Origin: JAYODW01 sp038116745
GTDB taxonomy: Bacteria > Pseudomonadota > Gammaproteobacteria > Ga0077536
NCBI GenBank assembly: GCA_038116745.1
Contig: JAYODW010000042.1
Coordinates: 1-37,811, forward strand
DNA length: 37,811 nt
Direction of reading: 5' to 3'
Shown here: positions 1 to 8,926 of the stretch, piece after piece
Layout of the letters: each line of letters starts with the position of its first letter
Position numbering within the stretch: the stretch's first letter is position 1
Made by a program: the position numbers and the translations under genes
The notes under the pieces: generated by a model
Seen by the model: only the letters and a program-made list of their open reading frames with translations
Databases searched by the model: none
What the model was told of the DNA's origin: nothing

Positions 1-151
1 AAACGAACGCGACCAGGAAGTGTGACGGCTAGCAAGCTGAGCCACGCGTAAGCCTCACAAGAGGCGAGCGCACCTGAATGGGTGCCTGGTCAGAGCTTGA
101 CGCCTTATACTGCCCGCGTCATGGCAGGGGGTTTTTGGGAGGCGCAGCAGC

Positions 152-937
152 ATGGGCGTTCTGGAGGATCTGAAAGCGGAAGCGGAAGCCCGGGAGGCGC
201 GGGATTCCGCTCGGGCGAGCGTTGCCACCGAATCGCGGGAGGACGCGATTCGCGTCCTGCAGCCGGCAATGTCGCGAATCTACAACTATCTGAAAGACCT
301 GCTCACGCAGATAGAGCGTCTGGAGCGGAAGGTTACGTTTGATTACACCTTGAAAGGCGTGGGAAAGCTCAAGGGACTGACGCATAAGGACTACATCCTG
401 GCGCGTTACTTCGAAGACCGGGATTTGGTCGAAGGTTTCAATCTGCATTTCCACATCCACAATGGGCGCCGCTATAAAGTGCGGATCGCCGATCGCGCCG
501 TGGCGTTGGAGTTAATGAAAGCGTTCCGGGAGAGGGAGGTCAAGTTCAAAGTTCATGACCAGACTGCAGCCAATGCCCCGACACTGCTCGAGTTTCTGGC
601 GGATTTCACTGCCGCGCTGGAGTTCCGGCCAGGCTATATGCGCAAGGCAGTAGACCTCACGGTGAAGAACTACAGCACGCTCGGGACTGAGGGGTGTAGT
701 TTCGCGGCCAAAACGGTTGACGACAACTTCCTGGACAATCTCGCGCGCTTTGTGATGCGCGAGCCCAACGACCTGTTCAGTCTGAAACTCGAAAACCTGA
801 GCGACGACCTGCGGGACAAGCTACGTGCCAAACTGGAAGAAGAGGGTCGCGGTAAGTTTGATCCCGAAAGAACCATTACGCCCCACGATGAGGGAGGGAA
901 GTCATCCCTGTTCTCCCGTTTGCTGGGACGAGACTAG
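152..937 (+). CDS. Hypothetical protein, 261 aa
   Basis: I do not recognise a family. The start is supported by a GGGAGG ribosome-binding site about nine bases before the ATG. The N-terminal 30 residues are charged, rich in Glu/Ala/Arg and probably helical. Residues 40-65 look amphipathic (YNYLKDLLTQIERLERKV). A compact mixed alpha/beta segment follows, and the tail is charged and ends in SRLLGRD. There is no signal peptide or membrane segment, so a cytoplasmic protein is expected. It is convergent with the next gene, 55 bases apart. Similar cytoplasmic proteins of unknown function are common in gammaproteobacteria; I infer no role. Confidence 0.75.
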   Translation: MGVLEDLKAEAEAREARDSARASVATESREDAIRVLQPAMSRIYNYLKDLLTQIERLERKVTFDYTLKGVGKLKGLTHKDYILARYFEDRDLVEGFNLHFHIHNGRRYKVRIADRAVALELMKAFREREVKFKVHDQTAANAPTLLEFLADFTAALEFRPGYMRKAVDLTVKNYSTLGTEGCSFAAKTVDDNFLDNLARFVMREPNDLFSLKLENLSDDLRDKLRAKLEEEGRGKFDPERTITPHDEGGKSSLFSRLLGRD

Positions 938-992
938 TGCGCTTTCCGGGTGCAGCGGAACAGATAGCCCTCAGGACGCCGCGCGTTACTAC

Positions 993-1547
993 TCAAACCG
1001 TTTCTGTTATGAGATTGCCGGGGCCTCGGTTGTCGCCGCGGTCATAGGATTGCTCGGCGTAGCGCTGCGTCGCGCGTTGGTTGGCGCCGTCATCCGGAGA
1101 CTCGTCGGCTTGTGCATTCGGCCCGTCGGGGAGAGCGTCAGCGGTCCGCTCAGCAGTCGCTGGCCCGCCGTCGGCTGCTGAGCTACCGGATGTACGGTCG
1201 ACCTGCGCGGAGTCTGCGGATGGCGTTATTCCCGAGGCCAGTAGCGTAGTGGTCCCCGCCGGAGGCGGGCTCACACTCGCGGTCTCGAACGTGGCGCTCT
1301 CCTCTGATTGACCGCGCAGCCGATTTTCCACCCTGCCGTAGATCTCTGTCCGCGTGATGTCCTGAACTTTCTCACCATCGCTCAGGGACAGCGTCACGCG
1401 AACATCGTCGCCCTGTTCGACTGCGACCGGCGTAGTCTCTGCAGCTGGCTTTTCCTGGAGCGTGTTCGGATCGCCAGCGCGCCTAGTGTCATCGGGCAAA
1501 GACAGGGCGGCTGGCGTTGGGGCAAGGCGGGTTATGTCACTTTCCAT
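993..1547 (-). CDS. Hypothetical low-complexity acidic protein, 184 aa
   Basis: The predicted protein is rich in Ala, Ser, Thr, Pro, Asp and Glu. The only segment resembling a folded unit is residues 45-85 (DDVRVTLSLSDGEKVQDITRTEIYGRVENRL). The rest (about 90-184) looks disordered. It has no signal peptide or transmembrane helix. Two smaller plus-strand frames overlap it but look less protein-like. The ribosome-binding site is weak (TTGAGACC before ATG). It might be a regulatory or anti-sigma-like small protein, but nothing in the sequence proves that. I keep it because the frame stays open through the whole gap between its neighbours. Confidence 0.5.
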   Translation of the reverse strand: MESDITRLAPTPAALSLPDDTRRAGDPNTLQEKPAAETTPVAVEQGDDVRVTLSLSDGEKVQDITRTEIYGRVENRLRGQSEESATFETASVSPPPAGTTTLLASGITPSADSAQVDRTSGSSAADGGPATAERTADALPDGPNAQADESPDDGANQRATQRYAEQSYDRGDNRGPGNLITETV

Positions 1548-1707
1548 GGTCTCAATTCTAGCTCACACGCGTCGCCGCACCAGCGCTTCGCCCCCGCGTG
1601 GTGCTGTACGGGGACCGAATGCATTTGACTGGGCATCCGGCTGACACCTTTACCTGGCTGTCGAACAGGCCTGACAATCAACGACGCGAGATGAAGGGAG
1701 AGGTCTC

Positions 1708-2271
1708 ATGGGGCATGTGTATGGTCAGCCGCCGGATAGCTCGCGGCGCGCGTTCATGCGTCACTCAGCGGCGCTGAGTGGCACCCTGTGGGCCGGGTCA
1801 GGGGCTTTATTGGCACTTGCGCCCGGGAAAGCTTGGACGTTAGAACTCGGTCAGCTGGACGCGCACGCAGGACGGACGTTGCTGATCGCGACGCGGCATA
1901 TTTTTCCGCATCCAAAGCTCGACGATGCCGTCTACGCGCTGGTGGTCAAAGATCTCGACGAGTCTGCGGCAGATCCCGCCGTGCGTGATTTACTCGCAGC
2001 AGGGGTTGCCGGTCTGGATCACGCGGCAGGTGGGGATTGGTTGGCCCTTGGCTCGGATGAGCAGCTTGCGCTTCTGCGTCTCGGCGACGGCCAGCCTTTC
2101 TTCGAAAAGGTACGCGCTACCGCAGTGGTCTCTTTGTACAACAACGAGCTGGCGTTCGCGCATTTCGGATACGAGGGAGAAGCGTTCAGTAAGGGTGGCT
2201 ATCTGAACCGGGGGTTCAACGATCTCAACTGGTTGCCTGCGCCCGACCAGGACGCAAGTCCGTCCGTCTAA
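1708..2271 (+). CDS. Tat-signal small subunit of a GMC dehydrogenase (gluconate 2-dehydrogenase subunit 3-like)
   Basis: The N-terminus carries a twin-arginine motif (SRRAFM, Arg13-Arg14) followed by a hydrophobic Ala/Leu/Gly stretch ending near residue 42, so the folded protein should be exported by Tat. The remaining ~145 residues match the gluconate 2-dehydrogenase subunit 3 type: helical, with an LLIATRHIFPHPKLDD segment. In known FAD-dependent gluconate, sorbitol and fructose dehydrogenases the small subunit carries the Tat signal for the flavoprotein. Here the flavoprotein gene starts 16 bases downstream and has no signal of its own. A GGGAGAGG site precedes the ATG. No cytochrome c subunit gene follows. 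Confidence 0.8.
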   Translation: MGHVYGQPPDSSRRAFMRHSAALSGTLWAGSGALLALAPGKAWTLELGQLDAHAGRTLLIATRHIFPHPKLDDAVYALVVKDLDESAADPAVRDLLAAGVAGLDHAAGGDWLALGSDEQLALLRLGDGQPFFEKVRATAVVSLYNNELAFAHFGYEGEAFSKGGYLNRGFNDLNWLPAPDQDASPSV

Positions 2272-2287
2272 GCAGGAGGGTGAACCC

Positions 2288-3856
2288 GTGCTCAAGGTAG
2301 AACTCGATGATGACCACGCCGTTGTAATCGTCGGTTCCGGCGCGGGCGGCGGCACATTAGCCAACGAGCTCGCGCAGAAAGGCGTAGCGGTGGTGCTGCT
2401 CGAAGCGGGGCTGCGCCAGTCTCCTGAAAGCTTTATCAACGATGAGTGGGCTTCCTTCGGCCAACTCGCCTGGACCGATCCGCGCACCTCCTCGGGGAGC
2501 TTCCGCCTGGCGAAGGATTTCCCCAATCTTCCCGCCTGGATCTGCAAAACCGTAGGCGGGACTACGACGCACTGGGCGGGAGCCTCGCTGCGGTTTCGGG
2601 CACATGAGTTCAAGACCCTTTCGACTTACGGCGCGATCGATGGCGCGAGTCTCCTGGATTGGCCGCTTGATCTGGAGGAGATGGTTCCTTTTTACGCACG
2701 CGCTGAAGACAAGATGGGTGTGACCCGCACAAACGGGATCCCGGGCCTGCCGGGTAACAACAACTTCAAGGTTTTCTATAACGGGGCGATGAAGCTCGGC
2801 TACAAGGACTGCCATACCGGACGCATGGCGATCAACAGTCGACCCCGTGACGGCCGGCCGGGCTGTCAGCAGCTCGGGTTCTGCTTTGCGGGCTGCAAGA
2901 TGGGCGCGAAATGGTCGACTTTGTATACGGAGATCCCGAAGGGCGTCGCGACAGGGAAACTTGAACTTCGGACGGGCTGTCATGTCAGCCGGGTTGAGCA
3001 CGACACCGCGGGCAAGGCGACCGGCGTGATTTACTTTGATGCGGATGGGCGCGAGCAGCGGCAGCGCGCCCGCGTCGTATGCGTCGCCGGAAATTCTCTG
3101 GAAACACCGCGGCTGCTGCTGCTCTCAGAGTCCGCGCGCTTCCCGGATGGACTCGCGAACTCGTCGGGGGAGGTGGGACGGAACTACATGCGTCACACGA
3201 CCGGCTCCGTTTTCGCGACGTTCGAACAGCCTGTGCACATGTATCGCGGCACCACTATGGCAGGGATCATCACGGACGAATCCCACCATGATCCGAAACG
3301 CGGGTTTGCCGGGGGCTATGAACTGGAGACGCTGAGCGCAGGATTGCCATTCATGGCGGCGTTCCTGGAGCCCGGTGCATGGGGGCCGGAGGTCACACAG
3401 ATGCTGGACGACTACGCGCACATGGCCGGGCTGTGGGTGGTCGGCGAGGACCTGCCGCAATCGGGTAATAGAATCAGTCTCAGTGAGGATGCCGTGGACC
3501 AGTGGGGTCTGCCAGCAGCACATGTACATTTCGACGACCATGCAAACGATATCGCTATGCGCAACCATGGTTATGCGCAGGGGAAAGCGCTTTATGAGGC
3601 CGTGGGCGCACGCCGGGTCCATTTCACGCCGCCGTTTCCGAGCACGCATAATCTCGGCAGCTGTCGCATGAGCGCAGACCCGGAGAAAGGTGTGTTGAAT
3701 CGTTTCGGTCAGACCCATGATGTGCCGAATCTTTTTGTCTCCGACGGCAGCCAGTTCACCTCGGGCGCAGCGGTCAACCCGACGTTGACGATAGTCGCGC
3801 TGGCGATCCGACAGGCCGAGCATATCGCCGGGCAACTGTCAGCCCACGCGCTTTAA
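2288..3856 (+). CDS. GMC-family FAD-dependent oxidoreductase (gluconate/sorbitol dehydrogenase-like large subunit)
   Basis: The 522-aa protein opens with an FAD-binding Rossmann motif (IVGSGAGGG, Gly16-Gly18-Gly21) and a matching strand ending VVLLEAG. It ends with the GMC C-terminal signature: STHNLGSCRM with the catalytic His, then DGSQFTSGAAVNPTLT with the Asn. A PGCQQLGFCFAGCKMGAKWS segment is typical of gluconate/sorbitol dehydrogenase large subunits. It probably oxidises a sugar or alcohol in the periplasm after co-export with the upstream Tat subunit; the substrate cannot be read from sequence. The start is GTG, fixed by a strong AGGAGGG site seven bases upstream. Confidence 0.9.
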   Translation: MLKVELDDDHAVVIVGSGAGGGTLANELAQKGVAVVLLEAGLRQSPESFINDEWASFGQLAWTDPRTSSGSFRLAKDFPNLPAWICKTVGGTTTHWAGASLRFRAHEFKTLSTYGAIDGASLLDWPLDLEEMVPFYARAEDKMGVTRTNGIPGLPGNNNFKVFYNGAMKLGYKDCHTGRMAINSRPRDGRPGCQQLGFCFAGCKMGAKWSTLYTEIPKGVATGKLELRTGCHVSRVEHDTAGKATGVIYFDADGREQRQRARVVCVAGNSLETPRLLLLSESARFPDGLANSSGEVGRNYMRHTTGSVFATFEQPVHMYRGTTMAGIITDESHHDPKRGFAGGYELETLSAGLPFMAAFLEPGAWGPEVTQMLDDYAHMAGLWVVGEDLPQSGNRISLSEDAVDQWGLPAAHVHFDDHANDIAMRNHGYAQGKALYEAVGARRVHFTPPFPSTHNLGSCRMSADPEKGVLNRFGQTHDVPNLFVSDGSQFTSGAAVNPTLTIVALAIRQAEHIAGQLSAHAL

Positions 3857-3868
3857 TCCGCGCACCGC

Positions 3869-4375
3869 ATGAGGCTTCGTGTACGACTGCTCGACGCTGT
3901 ACTGAATGGTCTTGGTGCCTGCGTCTCGATCCTGGCCGTTTCCCTGGCCTGTGGCGCGCTTGCTCTTCCGCCTGTTGCGGCTGGGTCATTAATCGGATCT
4001 TTCGGGGCGAGTGCGGTTCTGCTTTTCAGTGCGCCGCAAGGCCGCTATTCGCGAGCGGCTGCGCTCTTTGGCGGGCACACCATTGGGGCACTGTGCGGAG
4101 TATTCGCTGCGAGCCTGATCCCGGATCGGCCGCTGGCAGGCGCTCTGGCGGTCGGCCTTTCGGTTGCCCTGATGCGGCTCTGCCGATGTACGCATCCTCC
4201 GGGTGGCGCGACGGCGTTGATCGCCGTCATTGGCGGGCCTGAGATCGAGGCGCTCCACTACTACTTTCTGGTGAATCCTGTGCTCGTGGGGTGTACGGCG
4301 ATGTTTGCGGTGGCTCGGATCAACATTGCCGTGCGTGCGCGCTTTTTTCCCGGGCAGACCCAGGCACCGTCTTAG
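3869..4375 (+). CDS. HPP family integral membrane protein
   Basis: This 168-aa protein has four to five hydrophobic segments (about residues 12-33, 37-54, 68-85, 89-105 and 132-150) and the family signature THPPGGATAL around residues 108-117. HPP proteins are small inner-membrane proteins; some have been linked to nitrite transport in plastids, but bacterial functions are mostly untested. The gene starts 12 bases after the GMC dehydrogenase stop and may share its transcript, with no clear ribosome-binding site of its own. I infer membrane location only. Confidence 0.85.
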   Translation: MRLRVRLLDAVLNGLGACVSILAVSLACGALALPPVAAGSLIGSFGASAVLLFSAPQGRYSRAAALFGGHTIGALCGVFAASLIPDRPLAGALAVGLSVALMRLCRCTHPPGGATALIAVIGGPEIEALHYYFLVNPVLVGCTAMFAVARINIAVRARFFPGQTQAPS

Positions 4376-4649
4376 TCAGGCGATTCCACCCGAACGATAG
4401 CCTCCCGCAGCGGTCGGTCGCAGCCGCTAAGTGCGATCGCTCAAGCCCAAGTTTCCGATGGTGTGAACCGCCGCTTGTCGCTGCACGTACTTCTTTCCAC
4501 AGCATGGTCACGGCGATACGCGATTCATTCGTTGTTTTGTCAGAGGCAAGGCGCGGATCCGCGCGTTTGCCACGTTGGCGTAGTGGACTCCTCAGGCATC
4601 CCGTGACGTAGCTGCAAAGACCTGAACGCTGTTGGTGAGGAAGGTAACG

Positions 4650-5180
4650 ATGGGGCACGCTCTCGTTGCAGGCTCGGAGCCTGCGTCCTGGCGGCGGCGG
4701 CGCACGCTGCCGCAGCACGAATTCATCGAAGAAACACGGGACCTGGCGCGCGTCAATCAATTGGTGGCTGCCGCTACCGAATCCTGGGGGCTGTCCGACA
4801 GGGTGCGACGCCTCTCGTTGCCATCCCTGCTTTACAACCAGGAAGATCTCGAGCACATGACTATCCTGATCGCTCAGAATCACGAGTGCCGCGACATCGC
4901 CGTCGCTCTCTGGGAGCCGGCTGCAGGATGGGAAGCGCTTCCCGGGTTCAACACAGCGCTGTTGCATGGCCTGTATGTCGTGCCCTGTGGGCAGGGTACG
5001 GGTGTAGGCAGCCGCCTGCTGACTACCGTCTGCGAGCAGATGAGCAACAGCGGATTCGAATCTGTCGTGGGGAAAGTGTGGCGCAGTGCTGACCGTTTCT
5101 TTTCCCGGCGTGGCTTCGCGCCGGTCGATCGCAACGCCGACCAGCAGGCGTATCCGCGATTCATGGCCCGCTACCTTTAG
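4650..5180 (+). CDS. GNAT-family N-acetyltransferase
   Basis: A GNAT fold is indicated by the acetyl-CoA pyrophosphate-binding stretch VPCGQGTGVGSRLL followed by a helix and the C-terminal GKVWRSADRFFSRRGF pattern, where the FFxRxGF is typical of motif B. An ATG at 4650 is preferred because AGGAAGG lies five bases before it; an in-frame TTG at 4632 would add six residues. The N-terminal 60 residues are less conserved in appearance. The acceptor substrate is unknown. The gene stands alone, with 274 bases of non-coding DNA upstream. Confidence 0.8.
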   Translation: MGHALVAGSEPASWRRRRTLPQHEFIEETRDLARVNQLVAAATESWGLSDRVRRLSLPSLLYNQEDLEHMTILIAQNHECRDIAVALWEPAAGWEALPGFNTALLHGLYVVPCGQGTGVGSRLLTTVCEQMSNSGFESVVGKVWRSADRFFSRRGFAPVDRNADQQAYPRFMARYL

Positions 5181-5227
5181 AGCTGCGCGTTGATTGGTAT
5201 TCGTGTAACGCCGACGAAAGGGTTCTG

Positions 5228-5674
5228 ATGCGTCGGAGCTCCGCCTGCAGCGCGGCTGTTGTGACGGCCAAAGCGGAAAATTTGCCCGCCACATCGGAAG
5301 GCGGCGCGCTGACCGTCTACTTTGATGGCAGCTGTCCGCTGTGTGCGCGTGAGATTGCTTTTTACCGTCGCCGCTGTGCCGGTGCTGCCGCGAACTGGGT
5401 TGATGTCTCCTACGAGAGTCCTGCGGCGCTGGGAGCAGGTCTCACCCGCGACCGGGCACTCGAACGTTTCCACGTCAGGCGCGCCGACGGCACGCTTTGC
5501 TCCGGCGCTGATGCCTTCACCGAGCTGTGGGCTGAGGTGCCTGGAATGGCGTGGCTTGGACGTCTGGGACGGAATCCCATCGTGGGGTGGGTGCTGCAGC
5601 TCTGTTACTCGGTTTTTCTGCCGCTCCGGCCGTTCCTCGTGCGCGCGTTCCCTGTTGAACGGCGGATCCGATGA
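5228..5674 (+). CDS. DUF393 / DCC-family thiol-disulfide oxidoreductase-like protein
   Basis: The sequence TVYFDGSCPLCAREI carries the DxxCxxC signature (Cys36 and Cys39) that defines the DCC family, in a ~120-residue thioredoxin-like domain. Residues 100-140 (NPIVGWVLQLCYSVFLPLRPFLVRAF) are hydrophobic, as in other members. A redox role on thiols is inferred from the family; the partner is unknown. A GAAAGG site precedes the ATG. The stop overlaps the next gene by four bases (ATGA), implying translational coupling. Confidence 0.85.
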   Translation: MRRSSACSAAVVTAKAENLPATSEGGALTVYFDGSCPLCAREIAFYRRRCAGAAANWVDVSYESPAALGAGLTRDRALERFHVRRADGTLCSGADAFTELWAEVPGMAWLGRLGRNPIVGWVLQLCYSVFLPLRPFLVRAFPVERRIR

Positions 5675-6132
5675 TGGCTCTGCAAAGCGGTGGCGACATC
5701 AGGATCTGCGCCAGCTGTGGGAGACGCATCGAGCAGCGGAAGCGCTGGAAGAACACCTGGGACGCGATCCGGTATTGCTCGCAGGGCTGCCGACGCCGCC
5801 GGCTGAGCAGGTCTGACCGCCAGCTGGAGGTCGCTATTCAGACGCTGCTGCTGCAGCGGCGTGGGGCAGGCGCCACAATCTGCCCGAGCGAGGCGGCGCG
5901 AGAAACGGCTGGCGCCGGGGACTGGCGTGAACTGATGGAGCCGGCGCGCCGGGCCGCCAGACGCCTCGTGGCCGGCGGTCTCGTGGAAATTCTGCAAAAA
6001 GGAAAAGTCGTAGATCCCAGCAAATTCCGAGGCCCGATCCGCATCAGAGCAACTGCTGCGCTCATTGGGGCATCTGTGACGGTGCCCTTCCCTGGCCCCG
6101 ACGACGGTCGAGTCGTGGAGTCCGTGTATTAG
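5671..6132 (+). CDS. DUF2256 + DUF3253 domain protein
   Basis: The first ~45 residues form the DUF2256 zinc-ribbon pattern (CASCGRR, then WDAIRYCSQGC, four Cys), and residues 47-115 match DUF3253 (LEVAIQTLLLQRR ... CPSEAAR ... RRLVAGGLVEILQKGKVVDPSKFRGPIRIR), which resembles a small winged helix. This two-domain fusion is a recurrent bacterial arrangement of unknown function. It starts within the stop of the DUF393 gene, so the pair is probably co-translated. A nucleic-acid or metal-related role is plausible but unproven. Confidence 0.85.
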   Translation: MMALQSGGDIRICASCGRRIEQRKRWKNTWDAIRYCSQGCRRRRLSRSDRQLEVAIQTLLLQRRGAGATICPSEAARETAGAGDWRELMEPARRAARRLVAGGLVEILQKGKVVDPSKFRGPIRIRATAALIGASVTVPFPGPDDGRVVESVY

Positions 6133-6138
6133 AGTTGG

Positions 6139-7275
6139 TCAGCCGAAGCGCGGCAGCACGCTGGCTCCAAATGCCTCCAGCGAATGTTTCACCGTGTCGT
6201 GTGGAAACAATCCGTCGCCCAGCAGAAAAAACATCTCCTCGGTCCCCAGAGTTTCGAGCGCGTACTCGATTTTCCGGCTCACCGTGTCAACGTCACCCAC
6301 GATCATCTCTGGCGCGCCAAGGCCGAAAGGCACACCCCAGGTTTTCCAGAACCAGTCGGCGTCGGCCAGGATCTGCTCAGTTTCTGCCTGACTACGTGTG
6401 ATCACCAGCTGACCGCCGAGCGCGAGTTCAGTCCCGGGTCGCACTTCGCGGCCATGCGCAGCCGCCTCTTCCCGGTAGCCTGTTGTCAGACGCGTGTACA
6501 GCTCGGGATCCAGCACGAGGCAAATCGGTTTGCCGCCCTCTCTCGCCCAATAGCGCACCGAAGTCATGCTGTGTGTGAAGCCTGCATAAAGCGGCGGATG
6601 GGGTTTCTGCAGCGGATGGGGCGCGATCCCGATCTCTCTGATCGTCATGTCCTCGGCAATACCGGCGCCATACTTCGTGTAGGCCGGCATTTCGTGCGGG
6701 TTCTGAGCGTGAGCGGGAAATTTCCAGAACTCTCCGTCGTACGCAAAGGTGCTGCTGCTCCAGGCTTTTTTGATGATCGCGACGGCTTCCTCAAACGCTC
6801 GGCGATTGCGTACATCGCCTTCTTCGCCTTTGTTCCAGTAGCCGGTGGCTGCAACACCCCCTGGAACTGTGGCGTAGTTGGAGAACCAGCGATGCTGGTA
6901 GCCGCGCACAAACGCCACGTTCAAACGTCCCTGCAGCATGTGGTCGAGCATGGCGATGTCCTCGGCCACCCGCAGCGGATTGTGGGTGTTCAGCACGTAA
7001 CCGAATACGTCGACCTTCAGGCGTTTCGAATGCTGCCCGATGAACATGCTGATAAGGCCGGGGCTGCCGGTGACTTCGAGGCCTTCGACCTGGAGATGGT
7101 GTTCAGGGTGTCCGAATCCCGCAAAACCTGACTCGTCGCAGATGGTGACGTATTCAGCGAGGTTGCCCAGCATGCGCTGATAGAGCTCGCCGTTCTGTCC
7201 GGCCATACCGCGCTCGATTTCCTGCCGCGAGCCGACCGTGCAGTAGCAGAAGGCGTGAAATTTTGGAGTTGTCAT
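6139..7275 (-). CDS. LLM-class flavin-dependent oxidoreductase (luciferase-like monooxygenase)
   Basis: The 378-residue product has the bacterial luciferase-like TIM-barrel pattern: an early FAGFGHPEHHLQVEG loop, SKRLKVDVFGYVLNTHNPLRVAEDIAMLDHMLQGRLNVAFVRGYQ, and a C-terminal substrate loop. The family uses reduced FMN or F420. The HNPLRVAEDIAMLDHMLQGRLNVAFVRG segment is the classic LLM signature. Substrate unknown. It is convergent with the DUF2256 gene, with only six bases between stops, so the two transcripts may interfere. Its own ribosome-binding site is weak. Confidence 0.88.
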   Translation of the reverse strand: MTTPKFHAFCYCTVGSRQEIERGMAGQNGELYQRMLGNLAEYVTICDESGFAGFGHPEHHLQVEGLEVTGSPGLISMFIGQHSKRLKVDVFGYVLNTHNPLRVAEDIAMLDHMLQGRLNVAFVRGYQHRWFSNYATVPGGVAATGYWNKGEEGDVRNRRAFEEAVAIIKKAWSSSTFAYDGEFWKFPAHAQNPHEMPAYTKYGAGIAEDMTIREIGIAPHPLQKPHPPLYAGFTHSMTSVRYWAREGGKPICLVLDPELYTRLTTGYREEAAAHGREVRPGTELALGGQLVITRSQAETEQILADADWFWKTWGVPFGLGAPEMIVGDVDTVSRKIEYALETLGTEEMFFLLGDGLFPHDTVKHSLEAFGASVLPRFG

Positions 7276-7679
7276 GGAAGGTTGCGTTCTCTCTCAATCA
7301 TGCGCGTGATCCCGCGGTTGCAACAATCGCCTGCCATCCCGGGGCCCACCGAGGTGTCGTCATGCGGGTATCGCGCCGAATGCTATCAGTCAACGCAGAC
7401 GGGCGGACAGGCTGTTATCGCCGTCCTCGTCGCGCAGTAGACCTTCGACCCTTGGCGTGCAGGCATAGCCGGTCAGATTGTCGTTCACGTGCTCAGGCAG
7501 GCAATGCGCCTTGAGCTGCACAGCGAAAACTGAGACCTTCTGGCGCTCGGAACATCGGCCTGGAATTAACCTTCCAATGCCTTACTGGCATGTACTCTTC
7601 CTGCCGGTTTTCGCTGTTTTTCGGGCAGTGCCCTGCTGGTTTTTGAACATATATTTCTGCACAAACGGGAGGCACGCGG
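7276..7679. other. 404-bp intergenic region between divergent genes
   Basis: This segment separates the LLM oxidoreductase from the secreted protein gene and must contain both promoters. Most of it is GC-rich with no convincing reading frame. The last ~70 bases before 7680 are AT-richer, with a TATATT hexamer at 7650-7655 that could be a -10 element, but I see no good -35 at the proper distance. A GGGAGG ribosome-binding site lies just before the ATG at 7680. Confidence 0.4.
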
Positions 7680-8798
7680 ATGGCCCCTTATCCCCTCCAA
7701 AAATATCTGACGATTTGCGCTGCGGCAGGCGCGTGTCTGCTCTGTTTCCCCGCTCAGTCGAATGAACTCGACGACATGCTGGAAGCGATGTTGTCGCCAG
7801 AAATCACCCCCGCACCAGGATTCAGCGCTGAAATGCTCGTGGGCCCGGGAGAGCTCTACGATCCTCTGGTGATGCGGGCAGTAGGCGACGCGGTCTGGCT
7901 GAACGACGATGGGAAAGAAGAAGGGAGCAAAGGCAGCCGCATGATCGCTGTCGGTGCGCGTGGAACAGTCAAAGTGCTGGTCGATGCTGACAAAATGGTG
8001 CCGATCAGCGCGGGCTTTGACGTAGCGCCAGCATATTTCGGGCGCTATAGCGGACATATCTTCGCCTTGTCGCAACCTCGCGTCGGGGACCAGGGAGGGC
8101 TGGAGAACTATGTCATTCAGCGGATTGACCCTGAAAGCGACTTTTCAGTCAGCGTTTTCTGCACCTTGCCGGCGATTGAGGCGGACCGCGCAAGTGCCAT
8201 TGGCGTCGACGCCAGTTTCGCGCCACAAGGGTCGCCCTTCGGACCCTACCTTTATGCCTCCACTACGCTTAACGGAACCATCTATCGGGTTGGCGCAGAC
8301 GGCAGCTGCACCCCTTTCACAACGTTTGATCCGGAACAACACGGAGGGCCGCTCTATCAGCGATTCGACACTGACGGCCAGTCGCTGCTGGTGACGGTAG
8401 TAAGAGGCGGTATCTTCAACGCGCGTGGTGCGGCGGTTCTGCGCGTGCGGCCCGACGGCACAATCGATGACCGTGCTGTGGTTGAAGGCGGCACGATGTT
8501 CGGTGGCCTGGATATCGCGCCAGCTTACTTTGGACCCTACGCCGGTCAGCTTTTCGTCGTTGATGTCGGGTACTACGAGATCCCCGTGCCCCTGAGCCAG
8601 CCCCTGCGTCCTGATGGCGGGGTATATCGGGTTGATGAGCACGGAACGCTGCAGCTGGTGGCCTCAGGCTTTATCAATCCCTGGGGCGTGCGTTTTGTCG
8701 ATGGCAGGCTCTGGGTCAGCGATATAAACGGCGACTTCATCTATGGGAAGCGTGAGCTGCCGGACGGGTTCATCGTCAGGATCGCAGCGGATCCGTGA
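7680..8798 (+). CDS. Secreted beta-propeller-like protein (NHL/SMP-30-like), 372 aa
   Basis: An N-terminal signal peptide is clear: LQKYLTICAAAGACLLCFPAQS, probably cleaved near residue 27. The mature protein has repeated strand-rich units, each with a Gly/Asp-rich turn (DVAPAYFGRYSGHIFALSQPR; DIAPAYFGPYAGQLFVVDVGY; GVYRVDEHGTLQLVASGFINPWGVRFVDGRLWVSDING). That pattern fits an NHL/SMP-30-type propeller. The nearly repeated xxAPAYFGxYxG motif, roughly 170 residues apart, points to internal duplication. It should act in the periplasm or outside; no enzymatic residue set is recognisable. Confidence 0.75.
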   Translation: MAPYPLQKYLTICAAAGACLLCFPAQSNELDDMLEAMLSPEITPAPGFSAEMLVGPGELYDPLVMRAVGDAVWLNDDGKEEGSKGSRMIAVGARGTVKVLVDADKMVPISAGFDVAPAYFGRYSGHIFALSQPRVGDQGGLENYVIQRIDPESDFSVSVFCTLPAIEADRASAIGVDASFAPQGSPFGPYLYASTTLNGTIYRVGADGSCTPFTTFDPEQHGGPLYQRFDTDGQSLLVTVVRGGIFNARGAAVLRVRPDGTIDDRAVVEGGTMFGGLDIAPAYFGPYAGQLFVVDVGYYEIPVPLSQPLRPDGGVYRVDEHGTLQLVASGFINPWGVRFVDGRLWVSDINGDFIYGKRELPDGFIVRIAADP

Positions 8799-8926
8799 CG
8801 CAGGGGAGTGGCCCTCCGCTGGAAACCGCGAGGCCGGCAACTGAGGAGATCTTTTTGACGGTGTCGGTCCGATCGGGGCCGCGGAGAGCCCGATGCGGCT
8901 GGCGCGCAGATTGAGGAGTGCATGAC

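Noticed and set aside
4320..5294. 324-aa minus-strand frame covering the GNAT gene
   Set aside because: It has no recognisable domain and spans both a clear GNAT gene and non-coding DNA.
6184..7131. 315-aa plus-strand frame opposite the LLM oxidoreductase
   Set aside because: The minus-strand frame has a clear luciferase-like pattern; the plus frame looks like random sequence.
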